From Bacillota bacterium (GTDB lineage Bacteria; Bacillota; Sulfobacillia; Sulfobacillales; Sulfobacillaceae), in contig JAIMAE010000003.1 in assembly GCA_023512105.1 (NCBI GenBank), forward strand, positions 1 to 54,253: DNA of 54,253 bases. Direction: 5' to 3'. The notes beneath the pieces were generated by a model. The model did not search any database, was not told the origin of the DNA, and saw only the letters and a program-made list of their open reading frames with translations. Both the position numbers and the translations under genes were made by a program. Of this stretch, positions 16,997 through 25,302 are shown piece after piece (the first letter of the stretch is position 1; each line of letters opens with the position of its first letter).

Positions 16997-17885
16997 TACG
17001 CCCTTGAAATACGACCGGTACGACCACTTTTTGGGGATGGAGGCCAGTTTTCGAGAGGCCGATTGGTGCTTGTTCGGGGTTCCGATGGACACCACCGCCT
17101 CCTTCCAGCCGGGTTCCCGCTTCGGGCCGGCGCGCATCCGAGAGGCATCGTGGGCGCTGGAGACCTACGCGTTGGAGGCGGACCGCGACTTAGCCGATCT
17201 CAAGCTTCACGACCTCGGCGACCTGGAGCTTCCGATTGGCAACCTGCAAGAGAGCCTGGCCCGCATCGGGGAGGCGGCCTATCACTTGCTGGAGCTCGGC
17301 AAGCGCTTCGTCGCGGTCGGCGGCGAACACCTGGTGACCCTTCCCCTGGTGCAGGCCGTGGTCAAGCGCTATCCCGACCTGGTGGTGGTGCATTGGGATG
17401 CCCACGCCGACCTGCGCGAGGAGTACCTGGGCCAGGCCCTGTCCCACGCCACCGTGCTGCGGCGGGTGTGCGAGTGGATTCAGCCTGGCCACCTCTACCA
17501 GTTTGGCATTCGGTCCGCCACCCCAGACGAGGTGCGCTATGCGCGCCGGAACCACCACTTCTACCCCCAGGAGGTGCTGGCTCCTTTGCGGACCTGCCGG
17601 GCTGAACTGGAGGGGCGTCCAATCTATCTCACCATCGACGTGGACGTGATCGATCCCGCTTTTATGCCCGGCACCGGCACCCCCGAGCCCGGCGGCATCA
17701 GCGCGCGAGAAGCTTTACAGGCGCTGGGAGTGTTGCGGGGCCTCGAGGTGGTGGCGATGGATGTGGTTGAAACCATGCCCGCCCACGACACCTCCCAACG
17801 CTCGGCCCTCCTGGCCGCCAAGTTGATACGCGATGCCTTGGCCTGGATCGCCGGAGGCACCTCGGAGGAAGGAAGAGAGCGGTGA
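16989..17885 (+). CDS. speB: Agmatinase
   Basis: This binuclear Mn2+ ureohydrolase hydrolyses agmatine to putrescine and urea, linking PdaD to SpeE. The 298-residue protein carries the metal-ligand motifs GGEH, VVHWDAHADLR and TIDVDVIDPAFMPGTGTPEPGG, and GVPMDTTASFQPGSRFGPARIR near the N-terminus, all as in SpeB. ATG 16989 is preceded by AAGGAG and overlaps the speE end. The frame is open upstream inside speE, but that is a shadow. Its stop overlaps the argS start as GTGA, so the four genes are translationally chained. Confidence 0.95.
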   Translation: MADTPLKYDRYDHFLGMEASFREADWCLFGVPMDTTASFQPGSRFGPARIREASWALETYALEADRDLADLKLHDLGDLELPIGNLQESLARIGEAAYHLLELGKRFVAVGGEHLVTLPLVQAVVKRYPDLVVVHWDAHADLREEYLGQALSHATVLRRVCEWIQPGHLYQFGIRSATPDEVRYARRNHHFYPQEVLAPLRTCRAELEGRPIYLTIDVDVIDPAFMPGTGTPEPGGISAREALQALGVLRGLEVVAMDVVETMPAHDTSQRSALLAAKLIRDALAWIAGGTSEEGRER

Positions 17886-19516
17886 AATCTCGATATCTGC
17901 GCGCGGTGGAGGAAATCGCCCAGCAGCTTCTGGCCATCGCGCGGTCCCAAGGGTGGGAGATCGCGGAGGACGCGGTCCTGGTGCAACCGCCCAGCGAACC
18001 CGGGCACGGTGACTTGACCAGCAACCTGGCGTTTCGCCTGGCTCGAGTGGCCCGCCGTCCCCCCCAGGCGATCGCCGAGACCTTGGCCCAAAATTGGCCG
18101 GAGCATCCGGTTGCCGATGCCCCTGAGGTCGGCGGCGCCGGGTTCTTGAATTTCCGGCTGAAGACCCTGTGGCTGGCGGCGGTGGTCGACGAAGTCTTGG
18201 AGCAGGGTCCGCAGTATGGCAACAGCGAAGAGGGCAAGGGGCGGCGGGCGCTCTTGGAGTTTGTCTCCGCCAACCCCACCGGACCGCTGGTGGTGGCCAA
18301 CGGGCGGGCCGCCGCGGTAGGAGACACCTTGGCCCGGCTGATGGAAGCGGCGGGATGGCAGGTCGAGCGCGAATATTACGTGAACGATGCCGGCAACCAG
18401 ATTCAGCGCCTGGGACAAGCCATGGCCTTGCGGCTGCAAGAATTGCGCGGCCAGCCGGTGGCGGTCTGGCCGGAAGGGGTCTACCCCGGGGCCTACGTGC
18501 GGAGGCTGGCCGAGCGATGGCTGGCGGAGGGAAGGCCGGCCGCGGCGGAGGTCGAGGAGTTGGGTCGCTGGGCGGCCGAGGTGTTGCGGGCGGAGCAGGA
18601 AGAAGAGCTGTTGCGGTTTGGGGTGCGCTACGACCGCTGGTTCTCCGAACGCGGCTTGCGCGAGTCGGGGGCCTGCGAGGCCGTGCTCTCGCAACTGCGG
18701 GCGGCGGGGTGGCTGGTGGAGGAGGAAGGAGCGCAATGGTTTCTTTCCACCCACTGGGGCGACGACAAGAACCGGGTGATGGTCAAGTCCGACGGTAGCT
18801 GGACGTATTTCGTGCCCGACGCCGCCTATCACGCCGACAAGCTGGCGCGAGGCTACGACCTCTTGATAGACTTGCTCGGACCCGACCACCACGGATACCT
18901 CGGGCGACTCAAGGCCCTGGTGCAGGCGCTGGGGTATCCCGAGGACCGACTGGAGGTGCGCATCGTTCAACTGGTGCGGCTGGTCCGCGGGGGCGAGCCG
19001 GTGCGGATGTCGAAACGGGAAGGCGAGTTCGTCACCTTGGCGGAATTGGTGGACGAAGTGGGCGTCGACCCGGCGCGCTGGTTTTTCCTGGAGCGGGCGA
19101 TGGACACCCCGCTCGATTTTGACCTGGACCTGGCGCAGTTGCGGACCAACGAGAACCCAGTCTACTACGTGCAGTATGCCGCGGCCCGGATAAAAAGCCT
19201 CCTCCGCAGCGCAGAAGCCCCAAGCCAAACCTACTCGGCGGCCGAGCTGGTGGAGCCGGAGGAGCGGGCGTTGCTGCTGGGGTTGGCCCGCTTTCCCGAG
19301 GTGGTGGCGGAGGCGGCCCGCGAACGCGCCCCCCACTACCTTCCTCGCTTTCTCACCGAGCTGGCGGGAGACTTCCACCTGTTCTACCGTCGACATCGGA
19401 TTTTAAATGCCCCCGGGACGCTGGCCGCCGCCCGCCTGGCTTTGGCGCGGGCGGTGCTGGTGGTGCTGGAGCGGGGGCTTGGCCTGATGGGAATCTCGGT
19501 CCCAGACCGGATGTAG
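17882..19516 (+). CDS. argS: Arginyl-tRNA synthetase
   Basis: A class I synthetase that charges tRNA-Arg. The 544-residue protein has the N-terminal Add-1 domain, catalytic core, KMSKS-type loop RMSKREGEFVTLAELVDEVG, and the C-terminal anticodon-binding helical domain ending in RVLNAPG-like HRILNAPGTLAAARLALARA and GLMGISVPDRM. The HIGH signature is altered: the segment reads NPTGPLVVANGRAAAVGD, where most ArgRS have HxGH-like residues, so both usual His positions are Val and Asn. The rest of the core is intact and the gene looks functional. GTG start is coupled to speB. Placing argS after arginine-consuming polyamine genes joins two users of arginine. Confidence 0.94.
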   Translation: MKSRYLRAVEEIAQQLLAIARSQGWEIAEDAVLVQPPSEPGHGDLTSNLAFRLARVARRPPQAIAETLAQNWPEHPVADAPEVGGAGFLNFRLKTLWLAAVVDEVLEQGPQYGNSEEGKGRRALLEFVSANPTGPLVVANGRAAAVGDTLARLMEAAGWQVEREYYVNDAGNQIQRLGQAMALRLQELRGQPVAVWPEGVYPGAYVRRLAERWLAEGRPAAAEVEELGRWAAEVLRAEQEEELLRFGVRYDRWFSERGLRESGACEAVLSQLRAAGWLVEEEGAQWFLSTHWGDDKNRVMVKSDGSWTYFVPDAAYHADKLARGYDLLIDLLGPDHHGYLGRLKALVQALGYPEDRLEVRIVQLVRLVRGGEPVRMSKREGEFVTLAELVDEVGVDPARWFFLERAMDTPLDFDLDLAQLRTNENPVYYVQYAAARIKSLLRSAEAPSQTYSAAELVEPEERALLLGLARFPEVVAEAARERAPHYLPRFLTELAGDFHLFYRRHRILNAPGTLAAARLALARAVLVVLERGLGLMGISVPDRM

Positions 19517-19517
19517 T

Positions 19518-19541
19518 CCCCCGCTGCGAAGGCGGCGGGGG
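19518..19541 (+). terminator. GC-rich stem-loop just after argS
   Basis: CCCCCGC at 19518-19524 pairs with GCGGGGG at 19535-19541 directly after the argS stop. The following sequence has only a weak T run, so termination strength is uncertain. The rest of the gap to 19718 shows nothing else except a GCTCC/GGAGC inverted repeat near 19665. Confidence 0.4.
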
Positions 19542-19718
19542 CAACCGCCTTTCCGTGGGCCAAAGCTCCGCGAGGCCGGGTGGTGCGGGCGTAAGACCCG
19601 GCCTCCCTGCCCCCGACGCCTCGGCATCAACCCGCCACGGAGCATCTCCCAACTGGTACCGCTTGCTCCTAGCTTGGAGCATTCCTATCCCGAGATGACC
19701 GGTCCCGGTCCTCGGCCG

Positions 19719-20366
19719 CTACGGACCCACAGGGGATTGCAGGAGCTTCTTCCTCCGCCACCCCAGCCAGGCCGCTCCCGCTCCCGCCAAGGGAAGCCCG
19801 ATCGCGAACGGGACTTCTGGCAACTGGCCGCTGATCGGGGGAACCGGCGGGTCGTTGCACACCGGCGAGGTGTTGTTGTAGTTGTACGTTCCATCGGACG
19901 TAAGTCCGTACATGTGGAAAACGTGGTCGCTGGTGTGGTCGATCAAGGTGATGTTGTAGTTGTCCCCCGGGTTGGGTAGCGACGCCTGAAAGGCGTAGAG
20001 GGCTGTCCCCGATTTTCCCGCGGTCAGTGCAGCCGGCTGGTTGAGTAAGCTGCTCGCCGTGGCCGTGTAGCTCTGGTTGGTTGTGGTGTCGGTGATGGAG
20101 AGTTCCGGCAGGGCCTGGGGGTTTTGGTTGATGTTCGAATCGCTCGGGTCGGGGAAGGCCCAACTGCCCTGCACGTTTCCGGTGTCCAACACCGTGATCG
20201 ACACGTCCAGGGTGGTGGTGCCTTGACTGGTGGAGACTGAGGTCAGACCCATCCCTTGTACCTGGAAATTACAGGTTCCGCCTCCATCAGCCAAAGCAGT
20301 TCCGCTAAACAGGCATACCCCCGCCGCCACCCCGAGTCCAATGAACTTCCGGTATCGCGTAGCCAT
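19719..20366 (-). CDS. Secreted protein with C-terminal LPEVP-type sorting-like tail, function unknown
   Basis: This 215-residue protein has a clear Sec signal peptide (TRYRK, then a hydrophobic core, probable cleavage after ALA) and a mature Ser/Thr/Asn-rich region of beta-rich character with two Cys residues (GTCNF near the mature N-terminus and SPVCNDPP near residue 180). The C-terminus has a sorting-signal layout: LPEVPFA, a hydrophobic Ala/Gly/Leu helix, then RRKK. This resembles an LPxTG-like cell-wall anchor with a variant motif. ATG 20366 is preceded by GAGGAGG at about 12 nt. No homologous family is recognised. It is likely exported and membrane- or wall-attached. Confidence 0.7.
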   Translation of the reverse strand: MATRYRKFIGLGVAAGVCLFSGTALADGGGTCNFQVQGMGLTSVSTSQGTTTLDVSITVLDTGNVQGSWAFPDPSDSNINQNPQALPELSITDTTTNQSYTATASSLLNQPAALTAGKSGTALYAFQASLPNPGDNYNITLIDHTSDHVFHMYGLTSDGTYNYNNTSPVCNDPPVPPISGQLPEVPFAIGLPLAGAGAAWLGWRRKKLLQSPVGP

Positions 20367-20525
20367 TGCGCATCGGCGCCTCCTCTCAGGCCGGGGGAAG
20401 GTATGAGCGCTTTCCCTCCCTTGGGCCCTAGTGCCACTGTACACGCCGGTGCGGTCTTGCGCGGTCCCAAGTCCCGTCTTAAGCCTGGTCTCGGGGTGGG
20501 TCTCAGGTGGTTTCCCTCAACCGGC

Positions 20526-21140
20526 CTACGGCAGGTAGACCTCGGGGAAGGGCGTCGGCCGGGCCTTCCAACGGCTCAGCACCGGTTTGGCAGGCTCCGG
20601 GCTCAAGGGAGCGGCAGGGTCGCGATGGGCCAGCAGCCAGATTTGCGCCTCTTCCTTGCTCAGGCAACTGGCCAGCGGGCGATGGCGCAAGGAGCGCGCG
20701 GCTTTCTCCAGATATTTCTTTTCCTCGGCCACGATGCGCAGGATCACCGGATGGGTGGGCTGAAAGCCGGTGCGGGCAATGAATTCGGAGGGTAGGGCGT
20801 TGTTGCGACTGTGGTTGCAGGCGCGGCAGGCCACCACGCAGTTGTCAAGACGGGTGCGGCCTCCCCAGCAGACGGGGATGACGTGGTCGACGGTAGAACC
20901 GGGGTCTCCGCACCAAGCGCAAACCCACCCGTCCCGCCGGCGCACCCGCCGGAGGATGTGGCGATAGGCCAGGGGGCGATAGCCTAGGCGCAACACCCCG
21001 TCCTCCAGCCAAGCCAGACCGTCTTCCAAGTTTTGCAAGGCTTTGGCCGGAGTGCAGGGGGTCAGGCGATTGCCCTCGAGGTCTACCACCGGAACCGGAT
21101 AATCTTGGGGCAGGGTTTGTAGCCATGCACGAGCCGTCAC
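20526..21140 (-). CDS. HNH endonuclease family protein
   Basis: This 204-residue protein has a compact zinc-ribbon HNH domain in the middle: Cys74-x2-Cys77, the catalytic DHVIPVCWGG (His86), LDNCVVACRACNHSRNN with Asn100, Cys105 and Cys108 and the last His/Asn. The N-terminal 65 residues resemble the lead-in found in standalone HNH proteins of Bacillota and cyanobacteria (VPVVDLEGNRL). GTG start with GGAGGG 8 nt upstream. Such proteins are metal-dependent nucleases; no phage, intein or restriction partner is adjacent, so the role (mobile or housekeeping) is unclear. Confidence 0.85.
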   Translation of the reverse strand: MTARAWLQTLPQDYPVPVVDLEGNRLTPCTPAKALQNLEDGLAWLEDGVLRLGYRPLAYRHILRRVRRRDGWVCAWCGDPGSTVDHVIPVCWGGRTRLDNCVVACRACNHSRNNALPSEFIARTGFQPTHPVILRIVAEEKKYLEKAARSLRHRPLASCLSKEEAQIWLLAHRDPAAPLSPEPAKPVLSRWKARPTPFPEVYLP

Positions 21141-21210
21141 CGCATCGGCCCTCCACCTAGGGTGCTTTTATTTTCAGGCTATCACCGGTGGCGGCCGACT
21201 GGCAAGGGCG

Positions 21211-21555
21211 TTAGGGCTGCCCCAAGGGATGGCGCCGCTCGGCGGTGGAGAGGTAGAGCATCACCTCGGCGCTGAGCAGCAACACGCCCGGCAACAGCCA
21301 AAAGAAGGAGACGATGAGGGCGCCCCCCAAAAGGGCGATGCCATCCAGCCAGGCCGCGGCGGTGGGACGGGAGAAGGCCAAGAGTCCGCCCACGATGGCA
21401 AGCCCTCCCATGATCAAGACCCCGATGGTGCGGACCATCGCCTCCGGCAAGGTGTCCACGTAAATCCCCAGTCCAAGCCGGGCGATGGCAAGATAGCCCA
21501 GCAAAAGCCCGGCCAAGCCGGCCAACACGCTGCTGATACAAGCCCCAGTCCGCAT
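21211..21555 (-). CDS. Small integral membrane protein, function unknown
   Basis: This 114-residue protein has four predicted helices (about residues 8-27, 40-60, 68-88 and 88-104) with the last helix rich in Leu (WLLPGVLLLSAEVMLYL) and a short polar tail. ATG 21555 follows GAGGGAGG. No family was recognised. It is divergent from the PPOX gene and follows nothing in an operon. Confidence 0.6.
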   Translation of the reverse strand: MRTGACISSVLAGLAGLLLGYLAIARLGLGIYVDTLPEAMVRTIGVLIMGGLAIVGGLLAFSRPTAAAWLDGIALLGGALIVSFFWLLPGVLLLSAEVMLYLSTAERRHPLGQP

Positions 21556-21661
21556 AAGCCTCCCTCGCTTTCGTTCAAACTACCGTCCTCTTGCTTAGAT
21601 TGCCCGGGATCGCCCGCATCACTCGCACCGAGGAACGGTCGGGGAGGTCCGGCGCCGCGAG

Positions 21662-21689
21662 TTGACAGGGGACGGCGGGCGGCTATGAT
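21662..21689 (+). promoter_or_regulatory. SigA-type promoter for the PPOX-family gene
   Basis: A perfect TTGACA at 21662-21667 and TATGAT at 21684-21689 are 16 bp apart, about 50 bp before the start codon at 21741. Confidence 0.7.
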
Positions 21690-21740
21690 TCTTTGGTGGC
21701 AAAGTCCGCTCGACTGAAACGAGGTAGGAGGGGCTTCTCG

Positions 21741-22163
21741 ATGATTCACCTGACCGACGAGATCCGCATGGCTTTGAACCAAGCCTTGGCCAACCGCATC
21801 TTCTGCGCGTTGGCCACGGCCGACGCCCAGGGGATGCCCGATGTCAGTTATCGCGGCAGCGTGGTGGCCTGGGACGAGGAGCACCTGGTATTTTGGGAGC
21901 GCAGCCGGGGCACTGCGCTGGAGAACATGCGCGAGAACCCCAAGGTCTGCATCATGTACTACAATCCCAACAACCGAAAGTTTTGGCGGTTTTACGGGCG
22001 CGCCCAGCTGATTGCCGAGGGCCCGGAGCGCGAGCGCATCATGGCGGCCATACCGGAGGCCGAGTTAGAGCGCGACCCGGAACGCACCGGGGTCGCGGTG
22101 AAGGTGGCGCTCGACATGGTTCGTGAGGGGCCTCGGGTGATCATGCAGCGGGAGAGCCGCTAA
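21741..22163 (+). CDS. Pyridoxamine 5'-phosphate oxidase-like FMN-binding protein
   Basis: This 140-residue single-domain split-barrel flavoprotein has the N-terminal CALATADAQGMPDVSYRGSV strand pair, LVFWERSRGTALENMRENPKV, the typical loop before the dimer interface, and YYNPNNRKFWRFYGRAQLI. Members reduce or bind FMN, F420 or heme-type ligands, and the substrate cannot be told. The frame opens at 21693, but AGGAGGGG places the start at ATG 21741. It is monocistronic with its own promoter. Confidence 0.82.
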   Translation: MIHLTDEIRMALNQALANRIFCALATADAQGMPDVSYRGSVVAWDEEHLVFWERSRGTALENMRENPKVCIMYYNPNNRKFWRFYGRAQLIAEGPERERIMAAIPEAELERDPERTGVAVKVALDMVREGPRVIMQRESR

Positions 22164-22248
22164 TCCTGGGGCATCGCCGTGCCGCGGGGAAGGGAGACTT
22201 CCTCACGCTCTCCCTGGAGACCTAGGCCGGCGAAGGCGACCCGCCCCC

Positions 22249-22460
22249 TTAGGCGCTGTGCGCGCACAGGAGCTGGCGCACCTGGCCGTGTTGCGCGTTG
22301 AAGTCGGCTCTCCACCCGGCATCCTTTCCCGATGCCGGGCGGCGAGCTTGAGGGGCCACAATGGCTTGGCCCGCCCTCCCTGAAGGCACCGCTGAGGCGG
22401 CCTTGGCTCCACCGTCGCCGCAATCCGCTGCCATCCAGCCAACCGAAGCTTGGCGGACCC
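22249..22460 (-). pseudogene. Possible relic of an IS200/IS605 TnpB 3' end
   Basis: The 22164-22524 gap holds no intact gene. On the minus strand, one frame (start about 22434, open upstream) reads ADCGDGG, then Ala/Gly-rich sequence, then RADFNAQHGQVRQLLCAH. These resemble the poorly conserved C-terminal tails often found after the last zinc-ribbon of TnpB proteins (ACGDG and QEFNAxHxQV types). No RuvC or zinc-ribbon motif, start or ends of an element are present, so at best this is a decayed remnant. The rest of the gap contains a CCCGGCAT/ATGCCGGG inverted repeat near 22316-22340 (arms in the CCCGGCATCC and GATGCCGGGC context). Confidence 0.25.
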
Positions 22461-22524
22461 CCCTTGGCTGCCCGGCGCGGCAAAAAGCCCGGCGGCGGAG
22501 CAGGCGGTCGGCGAGGGCTTGACC

Positions 22525-23655
22525 TCAGCGAGTGAGCAGCCGCTCCGGCGCGAAGGCGGCCCAGGGTGTCAAGTCTTTGCCGGCGGCCCATTTTATGACC
22601 AGTTCGGCGGTAATCGCCGAGAGCAAGATGCCGTTGCGGTGATGGCCGCTGGCCACAAACAGGCCAGGGTAGCCGGGGACCGGACCCAGGACGGGAAGGC
22701 CGTCCGGAACCTTTGGGCGCAGGCCCGCCCAAGCCCGTTCAAAGACCAGGCTGTCCATGGGAAGGCCAAGCTCGGCCAAGGCCTGACTGACTTGCCAGAG
22801 CCCTTTTAAGGAGGTCCTGCCTTCAAAGCCGACGGCATCTTCGGTGGCGCCGGCGATCAGTCGCCCGTCAGGCTTGGGGCAGAGATAGCGACTGCCCCAA
22901 AAGACGATGTGGCGCAAGAAGGGCCCGTCGTGGTGCAAGCCCAACACCTGCCCGCGGACCGGTTCCACCGGCAGGTGCAGTCCGATGGTATGGGCGAGGA
23001 TTCCGGTCCAGGCGCCGGCGGCCAGCACCACCCCGACGTGGGCCCTGACCGCACCGCGGGCCAGTTGGACCCCCTCCACCTGACCGCTTGGCCGAAGCCG
23101 CAACTCCTCCACCGGGGTTCCGCTCCAGACCTGTACTCCTCGCCAGATCGCGGCCCTGACGGCGGCCTGGACCATCTTGGGGGCGTGCACTTGGGCCTCC
23201 TCCGGCGCGTAGATGGCAGGGAGGTGCCAGTTTGCCAGGGCCGGCTCCACCTCCGCCACCTCCGGGGGGCTGAGCCAGCGGATGCGCGGGTTGAGGGCCG
23301 ACTGCCAGCGATACCGCTCATGCAGGCGCTCCCCTCCGGGGTCGTCGAGCGTCGGCAGCTGCAACACCCCGGAGCGCCTGAAATCCACCTCTATCCCGCT
23401 CTCTTCCTGGAGCTCCTCCACCATCTGGTCGTAGTGTTCGAGACTCAGGGCGGTCAGCTCCCAAAACGGACCGGCCCGGTCGACTTCGGCGGAGGGGGAG
23501 AGGATGCCGGCGGCGGCGTTGGAGGCTTGTCCCCCTGGCTGGCCGGCGTCGACCAAGGCAACCCGATACCCTTCCTGGGCAAGGCGCCACGCGCTGAGGC
23601 TGCCGATGATGCCGGCCCCGACCACGATTACGTCGAATTCTGCCTTGGTATCCAT
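22525..23655 (-). CDS. thiO: Glycine oxidase ThiO
   Basis: A FAD-dependent oxidase that makes iminoglycine (dehydroglycine) from glycine for thiazole synthesis in aerobic Bacillota. The 376 residues show the N-terminal FAD motif VVGAGIIGSLSAWRLAQEG, the GGQASNAAAGILSP segment, EAQVHAPKMVQA, the substrate-side RGQVLGLH and the C-terminal ATEDAVGFEG and GLRPKVPDGLPVLGP with SGHHRNGILLSAITAELV. The frame extends to 23706, but the family N-terminus starts at the ATG 23655; no strong ribosome site is visible there. It is the last gene of the thiazole operon. Confidence 0.92.
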   Translation of the reverse strand: MDTKAEFDVIVVGAGIIGSLSAWRLAQEGYRVALVDAGQPGGQASNAAAGILSPSAEVDRAGPFWELTALSLEHYDQMVEELQEESGIEVDFRRSGVLQLPTLDDPGGERLHERYRWQSALNPRIRWLSPPEVAEVEPALANWHLPAIYAPEEAQVHAPKMVQAAVRAAIWRGVQVWSGTPVEELRLRPSGQVEGVQLARGAVRAHVGVVLAAGAWTGILAHTIGLHLPVEPVRGQVLGLHHDGPFLRHIVFWGSRYLCPKPDGRLIAGATEDAVGFEGRTSLKGLWQVSQALAELGLPMDSLVFERAWAGLRPKVPDGLPVLGPVPGYPGLFVASGHHRNGILLSAITAELVIKWAAGKDLTPWAAFAPERLLTR

Positions 23656-23715
23656 TGAGTCGTCGCAGGGGGAAGCGCACCGGCCCGGAGCTCCGTCCCC
23701 CTTCACCCTCCTCTC

Positions 23716-24501
23716 TTACCCCTTGTGGGCGGTCGGGGCTGCGCCACAGACGGGGCAGTCGGGCCGCGCGGGAACCTCCAGGATGCGGGTGCTTCCGGAA
23801 AAGGCATCCCAGAGCCACAACCGCCCCACCAGGGGCCGTCCAACCTGCAGCAACAACTTTAGGGCCTCTTGGGCTTGCACCAGTCCGGCCATCCCCACCA
23901 CCGGCCCCAGCACGCCGGTGACGGCACAGTCCTCCGCCACCTCGGCCACCGAACCGAAGAGGCAGTGGAGGCACGGCCGTCCCCCTTGCACGACGAACAC
24001 CTGCGCCTCATAGCCGATGGCGCCGGCAAACACCACCGGGCGTCCCGTCTCTACGGCCCACCGGTTTAAAAGGTCGCGGGGCAGACCTTGGTCCAATCCG
24101 TCCAAGACCAGGTCGTGGTTTGCCAACACCGCGCGCCAATTGGATTCCCCGAGGGGGGCGGCCACGGTGCTCACGCCGAGCTCCGGCCGAAGGCGCCTAA
24201 GCGCCTCGGCCGCCGCCTCCACCTTGAGCCGCCCGACGTCCTCGGGCCGAAACAGAATCTGTCGGCCAAGGTTATGCTGGGCCACCGCGTCCCCGTCGAC
24301 CAGGGTCAGGTGGCCCACGCCTTGGGCGGCGAGATACAAGGCCGAGGCGTTGCCCAAGCCGCCGACGCCGACGATGGCGACCCGCGCGGAAGCCAGCTTG
24401 GACAGCGATTCCCGCCGCACCCCGGGGAGGGCCACCAGGCGACGCACCCGCTCTTTATCCGAGAACGCCCACGGAGACTGCGGTGCCTCCAACGCTGCCA
24501 T
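23716..24501 (-). CDS. thiF: ThiF/MoeB/HesA-family adenylyltransferase for ThiS
   Basis: This E1-like enzyme adenylates the C-terminal Gly-Gly of ThiS. The 261-residue product has the ATP-binding VAIVGVGGLGNASALYLAAQGVGHL, DGDAVAQHNLGRQILF, the Arg-finger-containing region, the C-terminal zinc site made by PCLHC and CPVCG, and LDGLDQ. ATG 24501 follows AGAGGAG directly, an unusually short spacing. It lies between thiG and thiO, 9 bp after thiG, which fits a role in thiazole synthesis rather than molybdopterin synthesis. Confidence 0.9.
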   Translation of the reverse strand: MAALEAPQSPWAFSDKERVRRLVALPGVRRESLSKLASARVAIVGVGGLGNASALYLAAQGVGHLTLVDGDAVAQHNLGRQILFRPEDVGRLKVEAAAEALRRLRPELGVSTVAAPLGESNWRAVLANHDLVLDGLDQGLPRDLLNRWAVETGRPVVFAGAIGYEAQVFVVQGGRPCLHCLFGSVAEVAEDCAVTGVLGPVVGMAGLVQAQEALKLLLQVGRPLVGRLWLWDAFSGSTRILEVPARPDCPVCGAAPTAHKG

Positions 24502-24510
24502 CTCCTCTGC

Positions 24511-25296
24511 TTAACGGCCGGCGACCATGCCTTCGACCGGCGAGGACGGCGAGGCCGCGGGTTGGGGCGCCATCCGACCGGCGAGAAAGCCCAGCCGACC
24601 GGCTTCCACGGCCAACCGCATGGCCCGGGCCATCGCCACCGGGTGTTTGGCCTTGGCGATGGCGGTGTTGATGAGTACGGCGTCGGCACCGATTTCCATG
24701 GCCAAGGCGGCATCGGCGGGCCCACCGATGCCGGCGTCGACCACCACCGGCACGCTCACCCGCTCCTTGATGCGGAGCACCGCTTCCGTGTCCAGCACTC
24801 CCCGGCCGGAACCGATGGGAGAACCGAGAGGCATCACCGCGGCGGCCCCCGCTTTTTCCAGGTGCATCGCCAACACCGGGTCGGGGCTGGTGTAGACCAT
24901 CACCGTAAACCCCGCTGCCGCCAGTCGCTCGGTGGCCTTAAGGGTGTCGACCGGGTCGGGCCAGAGCAGGGGGTCGTCTCCGATCACCTCCAATTTGACC
25001 AGGTCGCCAATGCCGCTGGCCCGAGCCAGCTCCGCCACCTGCAACGCCTCATCGGCGGTGTGGCAGCCGGCGGTGTTGGGAAGAATGCGCACCTGCTTGG
25101 GGATGAAGTCCAACAAAGAGGGTTCCGCCGGATTATTCAGGTTCACGCGCCGAAGCGCCACGGTGACCAGCTCCGTGCCCGAGGCCTCGATGGCATCGCG
25201 CATCTCCTCCCAGCTGGCGTACTTTCCGGTGCCGACGAACAGCCGGGAGGTGAACTGATACTTTCCGACTTTCAACACTTCCTGGGATGGTTCCAC
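24511..25296 (-). CDS. thiG: Thiazole synthase ThiG
   Basis: ThiG condenses deoxyxylulose phosphate, dehydroglycine and ThiS-thiocarboxylate to the thiazole phosphate. The 261-residue TIM barrel has SRLFVGTGKY, ELVTVALRRVNL, PNTAGCHTADEAL, the Schiff-base Lys in LVKLEVIGDD, PLGSPIGSGRGV, VVVDAGIGGPADAALAMEIGADAVLINTAIA and a Pro/Ser-rich C-terminal tail not seen in most homologues. GTG start, with GGAGGAGG 10 nt upstream, 6 bp after thiS. Confidence 0.95.
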   Translation of the reverse strand: MEPSQEVLKVGKYQFTSRLFVGTGKYASWEEMRDAIEASGTELVTVALRRVNLNNPAEPSLLDFIPKQVRILPNTAGCHTADEALQVAELARASGIGDLVKLEVIGDDPLLWPDPVDTLKATERLAAAGFTVMVYTSPDPVLAMHLEKAGAAAVMPLGSPIGSGRGVLDTEAVLRIKERVSVPVVVDAGIGGPADAALAMEIGADAVLINTAIAKAKHPVAMARAMRLAVEAGRLGFLAGRMAPQPAASPSSPVEGMVAGR

Positions 25297-25302
25297 CGGC
25301 CA

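Noticed and set aside
17624-19396. A 590-codon minus-strand frame opposite argS
   Set aside because: The argS motifs on the plus strand are clear. The antisense product has no recognisable domain and no ribosome site.
22160-22732. A 190-codon minus-strand frame overlapping the thiO end
   Set aside because: Its 5' half is a shadow of thiO and the rest has no family; it is not a gene as a whole.
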